Shown here in pieces: positions 11,642-23,432 of a DNA stretch of 50,444 bases. The notes beneath the pieces were generated by a model. It did no database searches. It was not told where the DNA came from and saw only the letters and a list, made by a program, of their open reading frames with translations. This stretch comes from Hypsibius dujardini (lineage: Eukaryota; Tardigrada; Eutardigrada; Parachela; Hypsibiidae). Position numbers and translations under genes: made by a program. The DNA is taken from NCBI GenBank assembly GCA_001579985.1, contig LRSR01005713.1, positions 1-50,444 on the forward strand, given 5' to 3'. Numbering within the stretch: position 1 is the stretch's first letter; the number at the start of each line of letters is the position of its first letter.

Positions 11642-13789
11642 TACGTATAGTTTACCACCCCTAAACGTTGATTAATTCTCCAACGAATCTATTAATAAAA
11701 CATATTTTAATTAACGTAATATTTACCAGTATATAATGAATAATCAATTGAATAAAGTCAATGTAATAAAAACTTATTAATTAATATTTTTTTATGGTTA
11801 ATTGCATTTGTCAAAAAACGAGGGCTTTAAATAACGTTAATTATTCATCAGCAAAAATTAATTCTATGTATCGTTCGTAAGGCCTGAAGACTGCTAGCGA
11901 GCACAGCCGGAAACGCTTATAAAACATCAACTCGAGGTGGCGCCTCTGGACGACGCTCTAACCTTGCTCCGGCCACAAACTTTACGATGACAAACCATGT
12001 ACACTAGCTTTTATAAATACAAGTTCTAATTTTGGATTCCAAAATGCAATGCACCAATAGATAGCTGAATGAATTTGTTAAATCATTGGTTTAGGGGAAA
12101 AACCAAGTTCTTCGGCTGTAATTCAGTTGTTTAAATATGAAAAAAGGAATCATTGTGATTAAGAAGTAAATCTCGTCATTTTTCACGTCTACCCATGCAA
12201 AAGTTAAGCTTAAATTACTCGTTAAAAAATGCCGATGAATTGAAAAACGACCACGAGCTTGAACGACATTATTAGAGCGTCCATTACAGAATGACAGCAT
12301 ACCCCTCCGTCTGATTTGGCAAGGCGAAGCAGGCTGCCCGGTTGAGTGCAATCGGAGAGTTCATCTTGCCCTGAAATCCGTGTAAAAATTAGCGAAATCG
12401 CCAGTAAACCATTTCGAGAGGAGGATCCGACTTATTGGGTAGACCGCGCAAGCATGCCTTACAGCCATGAGTTTGACATACATTTCGTGTTCTAAAACTA
12501 CGGATGAAACCATGGTTATGTTAAAAAAGAATTAGTATTGCAATTATCAGAACAACGAACTAGTGAAGCGAATAGTAGTTTTTGCAGTGCAATAAGGATA
12601 TAATTGTAAAGCCAGCAGGGGGGGGGGACTGGAGGAATGTGGGCCTTTCAGCTTACGCCGTCTAGTTGAGTGAAACAAAACCATAGGTCGAACCTTTCTA
12701 TGTGATTCATTATAATTATGAAAGACCAGATGCTTTTAACATTTCGCCCACAGTGTTTGTAAAGGAGATCCTAGCCATCTGTTAACCGCGACGATGGTTT
12801 CAGCGACGCCTCCATAGTTTCACAAACTTTTAAACCACCGAACCGCCTACATTATTGAATTCTTGTTTAATCATAGTGCTTTAATATATCACAAATTCCG
12901 TCGCGATTAATGCCTGGCAGAGATTACAGTATAGAAGAAAAGAGAGACCTGGAGCAACACCAGGTTATACGTATTTAGGCAGGTGTCACATACTGATAAT
13001 TATCCGTCAGGCGTCAGGGTAGGCAGTTTTGTCGGGTGTTGTGCAATGGCAACATGTTTATTCAAGCAGAATATAGCTTCTGAGAATTTTCGATTGTTCA
13101 TAATAATGTTTTAGTTCCTGCAACTGATGGCTCACAAAAACGTAGGTTGTAGTTATGAGACTCCTAAAAATGTCCGTAAAAATCTGTAGGACCGTGCGCA
13201 GAAAAGCCTAGTTTTTTGCTTGGATGGTCGTCTAGACAGATATGCTCAGGCGGACGTGCAAATTTGTTGGATGTTTTGTTCCGCCTGGGTTTGGGCCTCG
13301 CTGCCTGTTCACTTTTTTGTATTCCAGCTTGTGTTCAGGCTTCATGCTCTTTACTGAAGACATGGGTCGACCAATTTTAGCACGAGAGCTACTTTTACTG
13401 TCGGTTTACAATTCTGTATTTAATTACGATCATATTTCAGACGTTTAAAGTACGCAATTTGCAACCTGCTAATTAATTATCCCGAAGTTTACGTGGCCGA
13501 GGTCGAGAAAGCACGAGAGCTTTTGCGATATTCTTTCAACTGACAAACGGCGCCTACCAGGCAGTACCAATTGCTCCGGATCTAATGAATACCACATTGA
13601 AACAGCAATGAAGCGCCGACGGACCCTGTAGAATGACAACGGGATCCATTAGCCGGTTAAAAAACCCTTGTCTGGGACATAATGAAGCACAATTTTTAAG
13701 GCTCAAAAAGGACTTAGCGTGTTGGTGAATACTGAAGCTTGATTATTCAATGATAACAACAAGCCTCTTGGGTCGTGCTTACAAGAAAG
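11642..13789. other. Intergenic, no gene seen
   Basis: AT-rich, with ATTAATTAA-type tracts near 11690-11860 and a run of ten G at 12618-12627. Open frames at 12091-12351 and 13242-13448 have no domain or splice context. I see no gene. Confidence 0.5.
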
Positions 13790-16215
13790 AAGTGTAGCAG
13801 GCGGTGGCAAGTGCGAACATTGTGGTGGCAAAAGCTACCGCTTCTTGTAGCGTGAGTTGGCCTGGAAAGGATAGTCCAAGAACAGGCCGTCCCATTGTAC
13901 GGATGAATTAGCTTCAAAGGTCACAGCAGTAATTCCAATGAGCAAACCTGCACCTACTTTGAACCGCACAAACGAACCTGTCACCCTTGTAGCCGCAACG
14001 TGGTTCGTTTGGCGGGAAGGAATAACCCTCGAACCACGTTAGGTTTCTCACAAAGTTCCAGTCAGAATAAGCGTTTCGCTCTTGAGCTTGACAGGAATAC
14101 ATGATGGGTCTGTAAAATTCAAAAAGGTTTCAAAAACCGGTTGTCACAATATCTTAGGCATCAGCAGGACGACGAGTGATACCACGAGACGCTCGGTATG
14201 TTGGTCGAACTGCAGGATGCTAACGCAGACTTCTCGCATGGCTACACTGTTGAAGGAGATATTGCCCACGTCTACTTCGAATGACCGGTTGAAGAATCGA
14301 CTGGCTAGAAAAGTTCCGTTTTGAAGGTTGGCGTTGTTCGTTGGGGATGGTCCTAGGGATGCAAGCACCTACAGCGGGTAGCATATGTCAGTCAAGAAAA
14401 AACCCAGTCAGCCTTGGCGAGTTGCCTTAAACGCTACCTGTCCCAAGAGTTGAAATGCAGCGCGTGTTGAAACGAGATATGGTACCGCCTGAAAAGTAAT
14501 CTTGATTCTCACGTATTAGATATGCACGATGTACGCGAAGAAGGCAGAGTGCATCACCTAAGAGCCTGATTTTCTACAGTTCAGATGCGCTCCCAAGGTG
14601 TTTTAAAAGCTATTGGCTTTTTGTTCAAAACTGGCAGGTGACTTTCTTACCGGATCAGGAAGAGGCCTCGCATTTCGCCATATGGGGAGCCATCTGTCAA
14701 TTAAATATGCCTTTTCTGGGTCTTCGTAGATACCGTTGACTTTAAACACTGATCTGAAGGCCAGTCGACCTCTCTGTTAGAATAGTACTACGTGTTGATC
14801 TAAGGTTGCTTCCGGAAAACTTAAACAATTATGTTTATTATGGTATTTGACCTCGTTATCTTTGTCGAAGAATTGCCAAGTAAAATTACCGTACAGACGA
14901 TTGCTGAAGTGTTGGTAAGCAATAAATACCTGGAATGGGTTGAAATTATAATAAAAAATGGAAACACGGTAACAATGACGTTTGAGGCAAATTCGACTTA
15001 ATACGCTCACATAATCGCCATTTGTCATGTTATGTTTCGCGGCCATGAGCTAAAACTAGTGCAACAAGTTGCGTCAATGGGTTTTGGCCAAGATTTCAGT
15101 ATGCCAAGCTGTACGTCTTTAATTAACAACATTTTAAAAGGATAAACAATGAAATTATAGTCTAAAAATTCATGACGACGGGTTCATGCCTCATTTTATT
15201 TGCCTACCATAAACGACCGGAAAGAAGTTGTATTCCCAAAATAGCAAATGACTGAAATGACACCGGAAAGAGCAATATATTTTGGTATTGCTCCCTTTGG
15301 CAAACGTGCAAAAAGCGCTAGGCAGATGTAACCATACCACGCGTGATGACCCAGATGTGTGTCAACCTTCTATTCCGGACAGAGTCTCCTACATTGACCC
15401 TGAAGAAAAACGCGATGAAACTTGATCAGAAGGTGAGACGTGAGAATGATAAAGTTGGTTATTCCTTGAATCATTTTCTTCCTTTTCGCGACCCATTGGT
15501 CAAATTATTTTCGGACAAATAAAAATTCCCAATTCTGATAGAACCGCCGCGATATTAAAAGAGTATTTTCCGGCTTTTTCTTTCCGCTGTGAACCCTTTT
15601 CACAGATCACCTTCTCGAAAGGACGAGAGGTTACTCTTTGCTTATCTGGATCCCCCATTCTTTGAATATGGACGGCAAACAACTACACTGACGTCAGCAG
15701 CATCAGTATGTTCCATTCTCTCGCCATCATATTGATCTCATTCCCTTTGACGCAGCCTGCACAGGAAATATATAGAACAATTTGTTATATAAACAAGATG
15801 GTTGAACGGTCAAGAGATTAGCAAAAAAATATCTGATAGATTTATTTTAAAAAAAGACACATCAAAAGTTTAAAAGATGTGTCATTTTTTCCTGCGGCAC
15901 TCTACCGAAGCCATAGAGGACAGGTACTGTCGCGGTGGTGCTTTGACGAACGTAGAACCACTTTGACAGCAGGTTGCATACGTTAAACTGCTGCTCGGGA
16001 TAGCTGGATGTATCCTTGTCTCAGAGGAAGGTGTGGGAAACGTTAAACTGGGGAAATTGCTTGCGGAACAGAGCGAAACCAATTGCAAATGCAGGCAGAA
16101 GGTAGGGCCTCGACGAGACAGCATCAGTCCCGTAATAGGCCGGTGTTACGAGCTCTAGCGGTAAGCCCCTGGCATATCCAGTGAAACAATAAAGTTTAAA
16201 ATGATGAGGGAGCAT
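13790..16215 (-). pseudogene. Second natriuretic-receptor-like ectodomain, with an in-frame stop
   Basis: A relative of the receptor at 5.9-9.4 kb. Exons in order: 16215-15906 (start MLPHHF; LELVTPAYYGTDAVSSRPYL; later VPVLYGFG), 15049-15011 (HNMTNGDY), 14929-14852 (VFIAYQHFSNRLYGNFTWQF), 14773-14651, 14488-14438, 14368-14183 (FLASRFFNRSFEVDVGNISF), about 14109-13974 (NLTWFEGYSFPPNEPRCGY) and a hydrophobic, TM-like stretch near 13870-13800 (EAVAFATTMFALATACY). Five junctions fit in phase 0. The first exon is broken by TGA at 16021-16023 between FNVSHTFL and DKDTSSYPE, both clearly of the family. The middle of the domain (15900-15050) is missing and the 14183/14109 junction does not fit in phase. 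No kinase or cyclase domain follows. Probably a pseudogene. Confidence 0.6.
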
Positions 16216-16619
16216 ATCCAACCATTGAAGCACATCACGAGAAAGGCACGACTCTCAGAATCTGAAAACATAAAACTCTCCAACACTTTCGAACGTTTCA
16301 CTACTTGTTAACGTTTCAACCCATCAGGAGCATAATAAAAATATATTCCTAATTTCGGCGGAGGTATGAGCAAGTATACCGCAGCTTGATTAAAGTGTAT
16401 ATTATTTTATGAAATCAGAGCCTTGCGGTGACGGATCACTGTGTGATCTTGATATGAGTAGGATCATCAAAAGAGGGGTGCTATCGAAATGGTTTATCCA
16501 TACATAAATCTATGCCCAGATCTACTGACTCTATTGCATCGTGCTTATATCATTCCTCTTATCAACTGCAGCGTGTGCGGGAATTAGGTGTGTAGGTGTA
16601 AGGACAATAGCAAAGAGGA

Positions 16620-17152
16620 TTATGCCAATTGTGACGCAAGTATTTGACTGATATAGGGAATTCCATTCATATTTGTGTGTACTTCAAGAATAATTTGTTT
16701 GTGGGCCTCATGATATGTGGTAAAGGTCATTCCACCACGTGATTTGCTTTTGAATTGCTTTTGAATGTCTTGAGAGAATGCTATATGGTCAATTACGCGC
16801 GCTGCAATTAAGTGAATCGAATTAATCATTGGTTGAGGCAATGGAAGATGGTGATCGGGCAGACTCCTTCGGAAGAAACAGTAGAAATGCGAATGCCTCA
16901 TTTTCAGAAAAGTCAATGTGAGTCTACGTTGTGTTCACGGCCATGTTGTGTTTACCACATTACCAATAATCGCTTTAGGTGAATCTCGTTTGCCATCTCC
17001 AAACGATAAGCGTCGTTCTGAATAGAAATCCACACTGTGTTATTCAAGGCTTTATCGTTGCATCTCACGACACATTTTATGGTAACATTGACACTCAGAA
17101 TCAAAACTCTCATAGGGAACGGTATGTAGCAATGCCCAAACACCACGAACTC
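16620..17152 (-). other. Possible exons of an unrecognised gene
   Basis: A stretch on the minus strand after a TTGATTCTGAG acceptor encodes NVTIKCVVRCNDKALNNTVW and ends at a good donor (TTATTG|GTAATG, near 16970). Below it, 16916-16620 is open in one frame. Neither part has a domain I recognise. They could continue the exon at 17157-17615 or be chance frames. Confidence 0.25.
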
Positions 17153-17156
17153 TCTC

Positions 17157-17615
17157 CTAGTACCACAACGTCTCACTCGTTGTGGCGAGGACCGTAATAG
17201 CACCGTCGTCATCGACCACTGCGTCGGCTCCGGCGATAAAATGAAGAGGCCCCTTCGGGTTGAGGCGCGAGCATAGGCTACCCGTCGCATTATTAACCAT
17301 TCCCTTTAGCGAGTCGGGAATATTACTACAATCCCCGAAGCCTGATTGGGTGTACGCGTCAGGGCTTGACTGATATGCCACTGAGGTAGTCCACCAAGAC
17401 CCGAATTCCGTGAAGCTGATGAAGCCGCCGTTTACAGATTGGGTGCCCAGGAAGAAAAGTGAGCTGGAGCGATAGTTGTTGGGTACATCTCGCGTGAATT
17501 TGGAGAAAACTAGGAAATTGTTGTACGGCGATGGGCTTTCGTTATTGCCTAGGCACAGAAATCCATCTGGGGCATCAACAATGCGGCTGGCAACAGTACT
17601 TCCGCTCAAGCGAAC
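17157..17615 (-). CDS. Unrecognised extracellular-type exon
   Basis: A 152-codon open exon follows a strong acceptor (TTCTGCATTCAG) and ends at TAG. It is richer in G+C than its surroundings, has two N-glycosylation sites (NES, NAT), only three cysteines (GFLCLG, FGDCSN, GSLCSR) and aromatic-rich turns (SFTEFGSWWTTSVAYQSS). There is no start codon in the exon apart from one upstream of the acceptor, so a 5' exon must exist. I cannot name the family; a secreted or receptor ectodomain protein is the best guess. Confidence 0.4.
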   Translation of the reverse strand, partial: VRLSGSTVASRIVDAPDGFLCLGNNESPSPYNNFLVFSKFTRDVPNNYRSSSLFFLGTQSVNGGFISFTEFGSWWTTSVAYQSSPDAYTQSGFGDCSNIPDSLKGMVNNATGSLCSRLNPKGPLHFIAGADAVVDDDGAITVLATTSETLWY

Positions 17616-18595
17616 CTGAATGCAGAATACTGAACTATAGCTTACATTTTGGATCAACATAGGGTCGATGTGAACAATCAGCTCAAAATTTTGTTCCAGC
17701 GTTCCTGGTTATCCTGAACATCTGGAGGTCCCAAGGTCAGCGTTTTACATCCCCCCCCCGATATCTCAATTGAACAATTTGAAAGACTTCCGTTTGGAAA
17801 CCGAATTCAACTTTTTTGAGTCCAAAATATAACGCAATCGTAACAACAACGACCACAAAATTAAAACGAGTTTAATCTTTGCGAAAGAAGATTAGTTCTC
17901 GAAAATATTTTGATGCCTCAGGGGTGTCGCCGGAGATTAGATATCCAGGCTAGTTGAAGTTGTAAATGAACATACTGTATACGATATGCCAAACTTTAAT
18001 TTCGGTTTGGGGAAAAGTAGCCAATCTATTTGGCTGCCTCTTGGGTCACCCTCCTGGGTCCTGACTCTAATCAGTAACAGACGCTAAATGAGCCCAGTGT
18101 AGAGTAGATGGAATATGACAGGACCACGGGATATTTAATAACTTTAATACATTTCTTATGAATGAACTAAAAAAGCACCGTTTTCAGTTAGAAGCTATGA
18201 AACACCTCGGAGAAAATAACCGAAGTCTTGAAGTGAAATAGGGTACAAAACTGTTTCATTGATTTAGAACTGAGAATGTCGAGACACCGATTTTTGAACA
18301 AAGGGTTAGGATTTAGAACCGAAAGAAATAATATAGGTAAGCTTGTAATTTAGAATTTATTTAAACCCTTTCGAGGACCGAGACGAAGGGGAGTGCTTTG
18401 AGTATTCGTAGTTTGAGAATTATTTTCAAGATTTAAAGAAAGTAATTAAGACTCAGAATATAGTTAAACAGTGTTTTATATTCCCTCACACGGATATATT
18501 TGAATTAGGAAGCTTTAATGTTCCCGCCATTGCGATAAATGTATTTTTAAAGTAAGGCCGGTCCTTGTCCGTTTACGCAAATATGTCTGACCTAC

Positions 18596-18801
18596 CGTCT
18601 TGCCATTACAGTGGCCATTGTCGACCTTCGGAGGCTTTGCCGGGCCCCCAGTATGGTTAGTGCCGATCCCATTGTGATGCAATGTCGCTTCAAGTTGGAT
18701 GAGCTTTTCTTGGGCGACGGCCACGGATGTTTTCAGACCTTCCAGTTTTACTTCGACGTTGAAAGGCACGTGTCCATCGCCGGCAGAGTGGTGTTCGCTC
18801 C
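18596..18801 (-). CDS. Orphan exon, possible coiled coil
   Basis: Bounded by an acceptor (TACTTTAG|GGAGCG) and a consensus donor (AAGACG|GTAGGT). It encodes about 68 residues, including KLEGLKTSVAVAQEKLIQLE, a heptad-like amphipathic helix, then a Gly/Pro/Lys-rich tail ending near VDNGHCNGK. Its base composition is clearly higher in G+C than the flanks. No neighbouring exon was found on either side, so the gene, if any, is incomplete. Family unknown. Confidence 0.3.
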
Positions 18802-19905
18802 CTAAAGTAGTTGAAATACATTTTTCAATCAAATTATAAGTTCAAAAAAAATGTTATATTATCTACAAAAATGTGCAAATAATTATAATTCACCTTATAA
18901 ATCACTGCCCTGACTGACCTTCTGAATTACTGGATACAGCATTACATCTCAACATACAAAAGCATAATATCGCCAGCTGGATCAACACCATGCAGCGGTC
19001 CATGTTTACTCTTGAGGGAGGTGTTCCTTAAAACAGTAAAGCAACATAAATAAGTACCTCCTTAGGTTCATGTAGCGAGCTTCGTCTTTAAGATGCTACG
19101 ATTCATGCAACAATTCAAGGCGACTTTGTCCCTTATCGTAGATAAACAGTGTAAATTAATTAGTGTATTTTGATGCAGTGCATTGTTCGTGATAAATTTA
19201 TGGCGCCGACTAGTTTATGTTATCGCTGGTTATCACTTTTCTCGGCAATCTGTTTTGACGAAGTTGATTATTGAGGATTGATAAATGGCCGATTCGGGGG
19301 CGTTCCTTTTGCGCGCTAATTCTCGATGGTCCTGGAAGATGGGTAAACCTTGAACTATCTGCACGTGCTACTGTATAACACTACTGTATCTCTGCCCGAG
19401 CAAGGAAATGACGACTTGCGTGTGGCAAAATAATAAATATAGCGGAAACCGAAAATGGGATCATCCCGATAGATTACTCAGATTTGAAGCATTTAGGCAT
19501 AAACAAAGTTGCCCATCAACTTTTATTTTTATTCGGAAGCACACTTTCACGCTACTGCGCCTTACCTCTTCGGCAAATCGTCCGTTAGGCTTGTTATATC
19601 TGTTCCTCGTTCTACAACATATTTCATCCTTTTGGCGTTCTCGATGCGTTTCTACCATGACGCCGAGCTCCGTCCCATCCAACCAACCGTTGAAATATGC
19701 ATCCTGCAGTTTCAAAACACATCTCGTCATACTCCCGACTATAAGCTAGTTCCTTACAACCTTTTGCTTCGATGTCTGTTTTTTGATAACAATCTATCAG
19801 ATAGCTAGCGCGCAGGTCGCTGACGTGGTGCGAGGCGAAAACTGTCTATTCTGACAAGTGCACGTCCAGATTAAAGTTTGGGAATATCCGCGATTGCACT
19901 TGTGT
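18802..19905. other. Intergenic, no gene seen
   Basis: Open frames near 19408-19808 overlap on both strands and show no domain. Nothing else stands out. Confidence 0.5.
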
Positions 19906-20063
19906 ATACCAGGCAAACGCTATAGGTTGAATCACTACATGGGTTGAATCGGTCGGGTGGCAGAGGGCGCCACAAATTTAAATTGACTGAGTGTCGTTTA
20001 CAATTTACATTTGTGGCGCCCTCCGCCACCCGACCGATTCAACCCATAGCGTTTGCCTGGTAT
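19906..20063. repeat. 158-bp hairpin with GC-rich arms
   Basis: The left arm 19906-19977 starts ATACCAGGCAAACGCTAT and ends GGGCGCCACAAAT; the right arm 20009-20063 is its reverse complement with one mismatch, except that the left arm carries 17 extra bases (AGGTTGAATCACTACAT). The loop is about 31 bases. The 55-bp arms are more GC-rich than the flanks. A foldback MITE or another DNA element remnant is likely. Confidence 0.7.
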
Positions 20064-20602
20064 GCATAATTGAACAGATGTTCAACTACGTTCTGTTCAT
20101 CAGGATTGGAAGACCATGCGGCAGCCGTCTCGCAAGAGGAGGGACCGGATTTAGAGTATGAAAATGGGGAGGGCCCCATAGCACCCAGCGCAATTTCATT
20201 TATGATGACTCAAGCTCAATAAGCTCAATAAAAAAACAGAACGGTTATTCAGTGAGTTATCCAGTCTTGTGTAATACTGTGCGGTTGGTCCAAATTTCAA
20301 ATTTGAAACAACTAATGCTTTGTTTGATTATAACAAGACCGCCGACCACGGCGCCATCGAAATTGGATATGGATGTTAGCATGTTGGACCAGTTATGTCA
20401 GCGATGTAGTAGACAGTTGAGGATTAGTTTTTTCCTTATGGGGGTTATTAGAATATACCCTCCCCGGAATTGAATTGTTTGTTTATTCAGACACTTGATA
20501 CTAATTCAAATGGCTGTTAAATGCGAAACAGGTTCCCCAGTTTTGGTCTGAACAATCAGGCATCAATGAATAAACGACATTTTTACTTAAGGTTTTTCCT
20601 TA

Positions 20603-20618
20603 CTCGTGCGAAAATCGA
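20603..20618 (+). repeat. Left terminal inverted repeat of the transposon
   Basis: CTCGTGCGAAAATCGA, preceded by TTA. Perfect inverse of 27648-27663. Confidence 0.75.
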
Positions 20619-20636
20619 TTGGGTCCGATCATGGGT

Positions 20637-20673
20637 CGGATACAAGTTTTCAAGGCTTCGAAACTTGTATCGG
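20637..20673. repeat. Subterminal palindrome with GATACAAG arms
   Basis: CGGATACAAGTTTT and AAACTTGTATCGGA face each other across about ten bases. It lies 35 bp inside the transposon's left end; GATACAA also occurs twice near the right end. It may be a binding site for the transposase or the partner protein. Confidence 0.5.
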
Positions 20674-20686
20674 ATATCCGTTTTAT

Positions 20687-20919
20687 GATTGGCTAAAATA
20701 ATACGCCCACTTATACGTCACAATTGAGGCGGACCACCTATGCGCCGATTGTTGATTTGCCTATTTTCGACGAATCAGGAGTGGTGCAGCTTTTCTGTGA
20801 TTGGCTAACTTAACACGCCCACTCATACGTCACAATTGAGGCGGGCCATCCCTACGCCGATTGTTGATTTGCCTATTTTCGACAAATCAGGAGTCGTGCA
20901 GATTATCTGTGATTGGCTA
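20687..20919. repeat. 112-bp tandem repeat, two units plus the start of a third
   Basis: Units 20687-20798 and 20799-20910 are about 90 percent alike, and a third start (GATTGGCTA) follows at 20911. Each unit begins with ATTGGCTA (an inverted CCAAT box), then ACGCCCAC, TACGTCACAATTGAGGCG (a CRE-like core) and CGATTGTTGATTTGCC. After the third start comes ATGACGTCAC. Being subterminal in the transposon, it may serve as a transposase-binding array, an enhancer, or both. Confidence 0.65.
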
Positions 20920-21060
20920 CAGGAACAAGCACATTTATGACGTCACTTTAATCCATTTCGCCGACAGGTTGCGCTACACACGTTTTATTGCAACAAAGGA
21001 GCTCCTTTACATGATTATGCCAAAAACTAAAACACCCGCTAACAACCCATGAATGAGCAA

Positions 21061-23037
21061 TCAATTTTCTGCTTGCTCTTTACGGAAACGTAATTTCTGA
21101 TGAACCATCCAATGGCTAAGCTTTACATTCATTTCAGACCCATAAGCAACAGGAACTAAATGAACACCACCACGTTGCGAGCTCTTGATGACCGCATCCA
21201 CATGACCTGAAAGAACAATAAATCAATGACTTGAGAAAAAAATGCACCTTTCTTGTCAATTAGGAAGCACCTTCAGTACTTACGTTCGACAGCCAAAAAC
21301 ACTTGTGCCCCCAACGTCCGTTCTGCAAACTTGGAACCTTTGCCCATGCTAGTGAGCTCAATCTCGTGTTGTTCTTTTTCTTTTAACGAAGCGAGCCGTC
21401 TCAGTCCTTCTTCACCGCCAATGAGACGCTGCATGACAAACCAGACGTACTTTGGAGTGCTCATCTTGCCTTCCTGGTATCTGGCATCCAAGTCCGATAG
21501 TCGATCGTCGGCGTAGATCGGAAGTCCAGACAGGAGTTGAACCTTTTTCGGGCCGTCCTCCATGAAGAACCACGGTGCCGTTTGATCTAGAAATCGGACG
21601 TGATAGTCTGCGACGAGGTACGGCGGCGGATTTTTTTGACGAGAGTCTTTGCCGCGTTCAGCTTTTAGTATCAAGTAGGCGACCCGTTCTGGAATATATA
21701 GTCATCATGAATAATGGCAAAGACGTGAAACAGTAGCGTTTTAATTTTACCTTCAAGTGTTCCAGAAAAGATTGGACGCGGTCGATAAGGAACTCCTTTC
21801 GCTGGTGCTTTGCCTGTAGAAATGTTTAGACAAAAATCTCAAAAGTGAACATGCAGATTCCAGTTTTGGAATAACCTTATTTGATGTCACCTACGCTTAA
21901 CTCCAAGTGGACTGGAAAAGTCGAGATCCGGCTCATCGGGATACATATCTCCCAATACTGCAATCTGATCCGGCGCTTCCGTTGGCGTGCGACTGCTTTG
22001 CTGCAAAGCAGCTTCTTCCGACTGCACATTTATACCTGCTAAATATTTAACAATTTTGAATACAAAACAAATATAATCCCTCAACAATATTCCAACAAAG
22101 ACTCACCGACCGGGAGCTGGAACACGCTGATGGCATTTGGTAATAACTGCTGATCTAGACTCTCAGACGGTACGGCGGATCCATCTACTACAAAATGGAG
22201 GCAAAAATTAAAATGCAAACGATTACTTCCCAATGGTACTGCGAAAATGAAAAATAAGACAGGAAGTTGGGTAGAGGAAACGCGTACAAAGAGGCAGGTA
22301 TACATCAAGACACAAACACAACAAATAGAAAACTTGAGGACGATACCTTTGCCGTCAGCGTTTGTTTTATTTTTCGAAAATAAATGACGTCGCTGAGCAA
22401 AGGTAAGCTCGGCAAGGCGATCAATCGACTCGCGGACACTGTTTTCAGCCGCGGAGGGAGCTCCCTGCTTCTCTTTTCTTGTTCCTTCCGTGTCGTTGTG
22501 CTTCCGTTTCGTCATTTTCTCAGCGGACTAGTAAAAAAAGGATTTTCTCAGTTAGACAATTAACTAACCAGGCCTTCATTTAAGCTCAATCTCTTTGAAT
22601 CAATCAATCAACAGCTTACCGCTGCTTTGTCAATGACAGGCTGCTTATTTTTACCTTCCCCACAAGTTTCTCGTAGTTTTTTATTTCAGCGTACGCACGC
22701 TCAATCGACACGAAATTCCCAAAAAACTGGGCCGTGTAGGATTTTCCATCAGTGTAGAGGCAACTGAAACGGTCGTGAATGTTAAAGTTGGTCTTGTAGG
22801 TGTTTTGCCCGTTGAATAGAAAGCTGATGTCTTTTTTCGCATTGTCAACGACATGCCAGATTCCGTCCTTGCTGAAGCGCACGAGAACGATGGAACCTGG
22901 GAAGTTTAAAAAAAAATTTACTTGCCGCAAACGGAGCTCAAATAAATAATTATTATCTCACACATGTCCTTTGAGAGATTCTCCATCGCAATTTTAAAAT
23001 CTGCGCGCTGAATTTGTTGGATTGTTTTAAGGGCCAT
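21061..23037 (-). CDS. Transposon partner protein, 444 aa, BEN-like C-terminal domain
   Basis: Eight exons with GT-AG ends: 23037-22962, 22896-22655, 22527-22347, 22187-22107, 22035-21895, 21813-21751, 21688-21284 and 21206-21061. They total 1,335 nt in one frame. The first 100 residues form a compact module (SIVLVRFSKDGIWHVV, then GNFVSIERAYAEIKNYEKL). A basic, low-complexity middle follows (MTKRKHNDTEGTRKEKQ, KRKAPAKG), possibly nuclear. Exon 7 holds a helical domain (GLPIYADDRLSDLDARYQ, then TPKYVWFVMQRLIGGEEGL) whose pattern recalls BEN DNA-binding domains: Pxx(Y/F)VR-type helix then L(F/I)xxEEL. The BEN call is a resemblance, not proven. Head-to-head with the transposase, so co-expression and a role in transposition (end binding) are plausible. 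Confidence 0.72.
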
Positions 23038-23432
23038 TTTAAATTAAAAACAGATGAAGAAAAAGTTGATAAATAAAGTTGGAGACCCGAAATTGAAATG
23101 GTGAAAAAAGAACCGGCAAAAAATTGAATTGTTGGGGTTTCTCGATTGCAACATTTCAATAAGAAATATGACGAAACACTTTTCACTGGAGCTCGATTAT
23201 ATTGTCCAACAAAAAAATGGAATTCCAATTATTTGATATTCGTTTCGATTCAGTGGAAATAAGGTATGCATCAAGCGGCATCAGTGAACCTGAAACAACG
23301 CCAATCCCGGTCCCCATTTATTTCAATACTAAGTATCAGTACCAGTATACCAGTATCGGTAAATTCGGTTTTGTAATAGCGCATCGTTGTAGCATTAAAT
23401 GTTGTTTTTTTTAGTATAAAATTTTTTTTGGA
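23038..23432. promoter_or_regulatory. Shared divergent promoter region of the transposon genes
   Basis: A 395-bp gap between the start codons of the partner gene (23037, minus) and the transposase (23433, plus). It is AT-rich, with a direct repeat around AAGTATCAGTACCAGTATACC (about 23332-23352). No clear TATA box can be assigned. Placement between divergent genes is the main evidence. Confidence 0.45.

Noticed and set aside
19408-19808. Overlapping frames of about 100 codons on both strands
   Set aside because: Mutually overlapping and without recognisable features.
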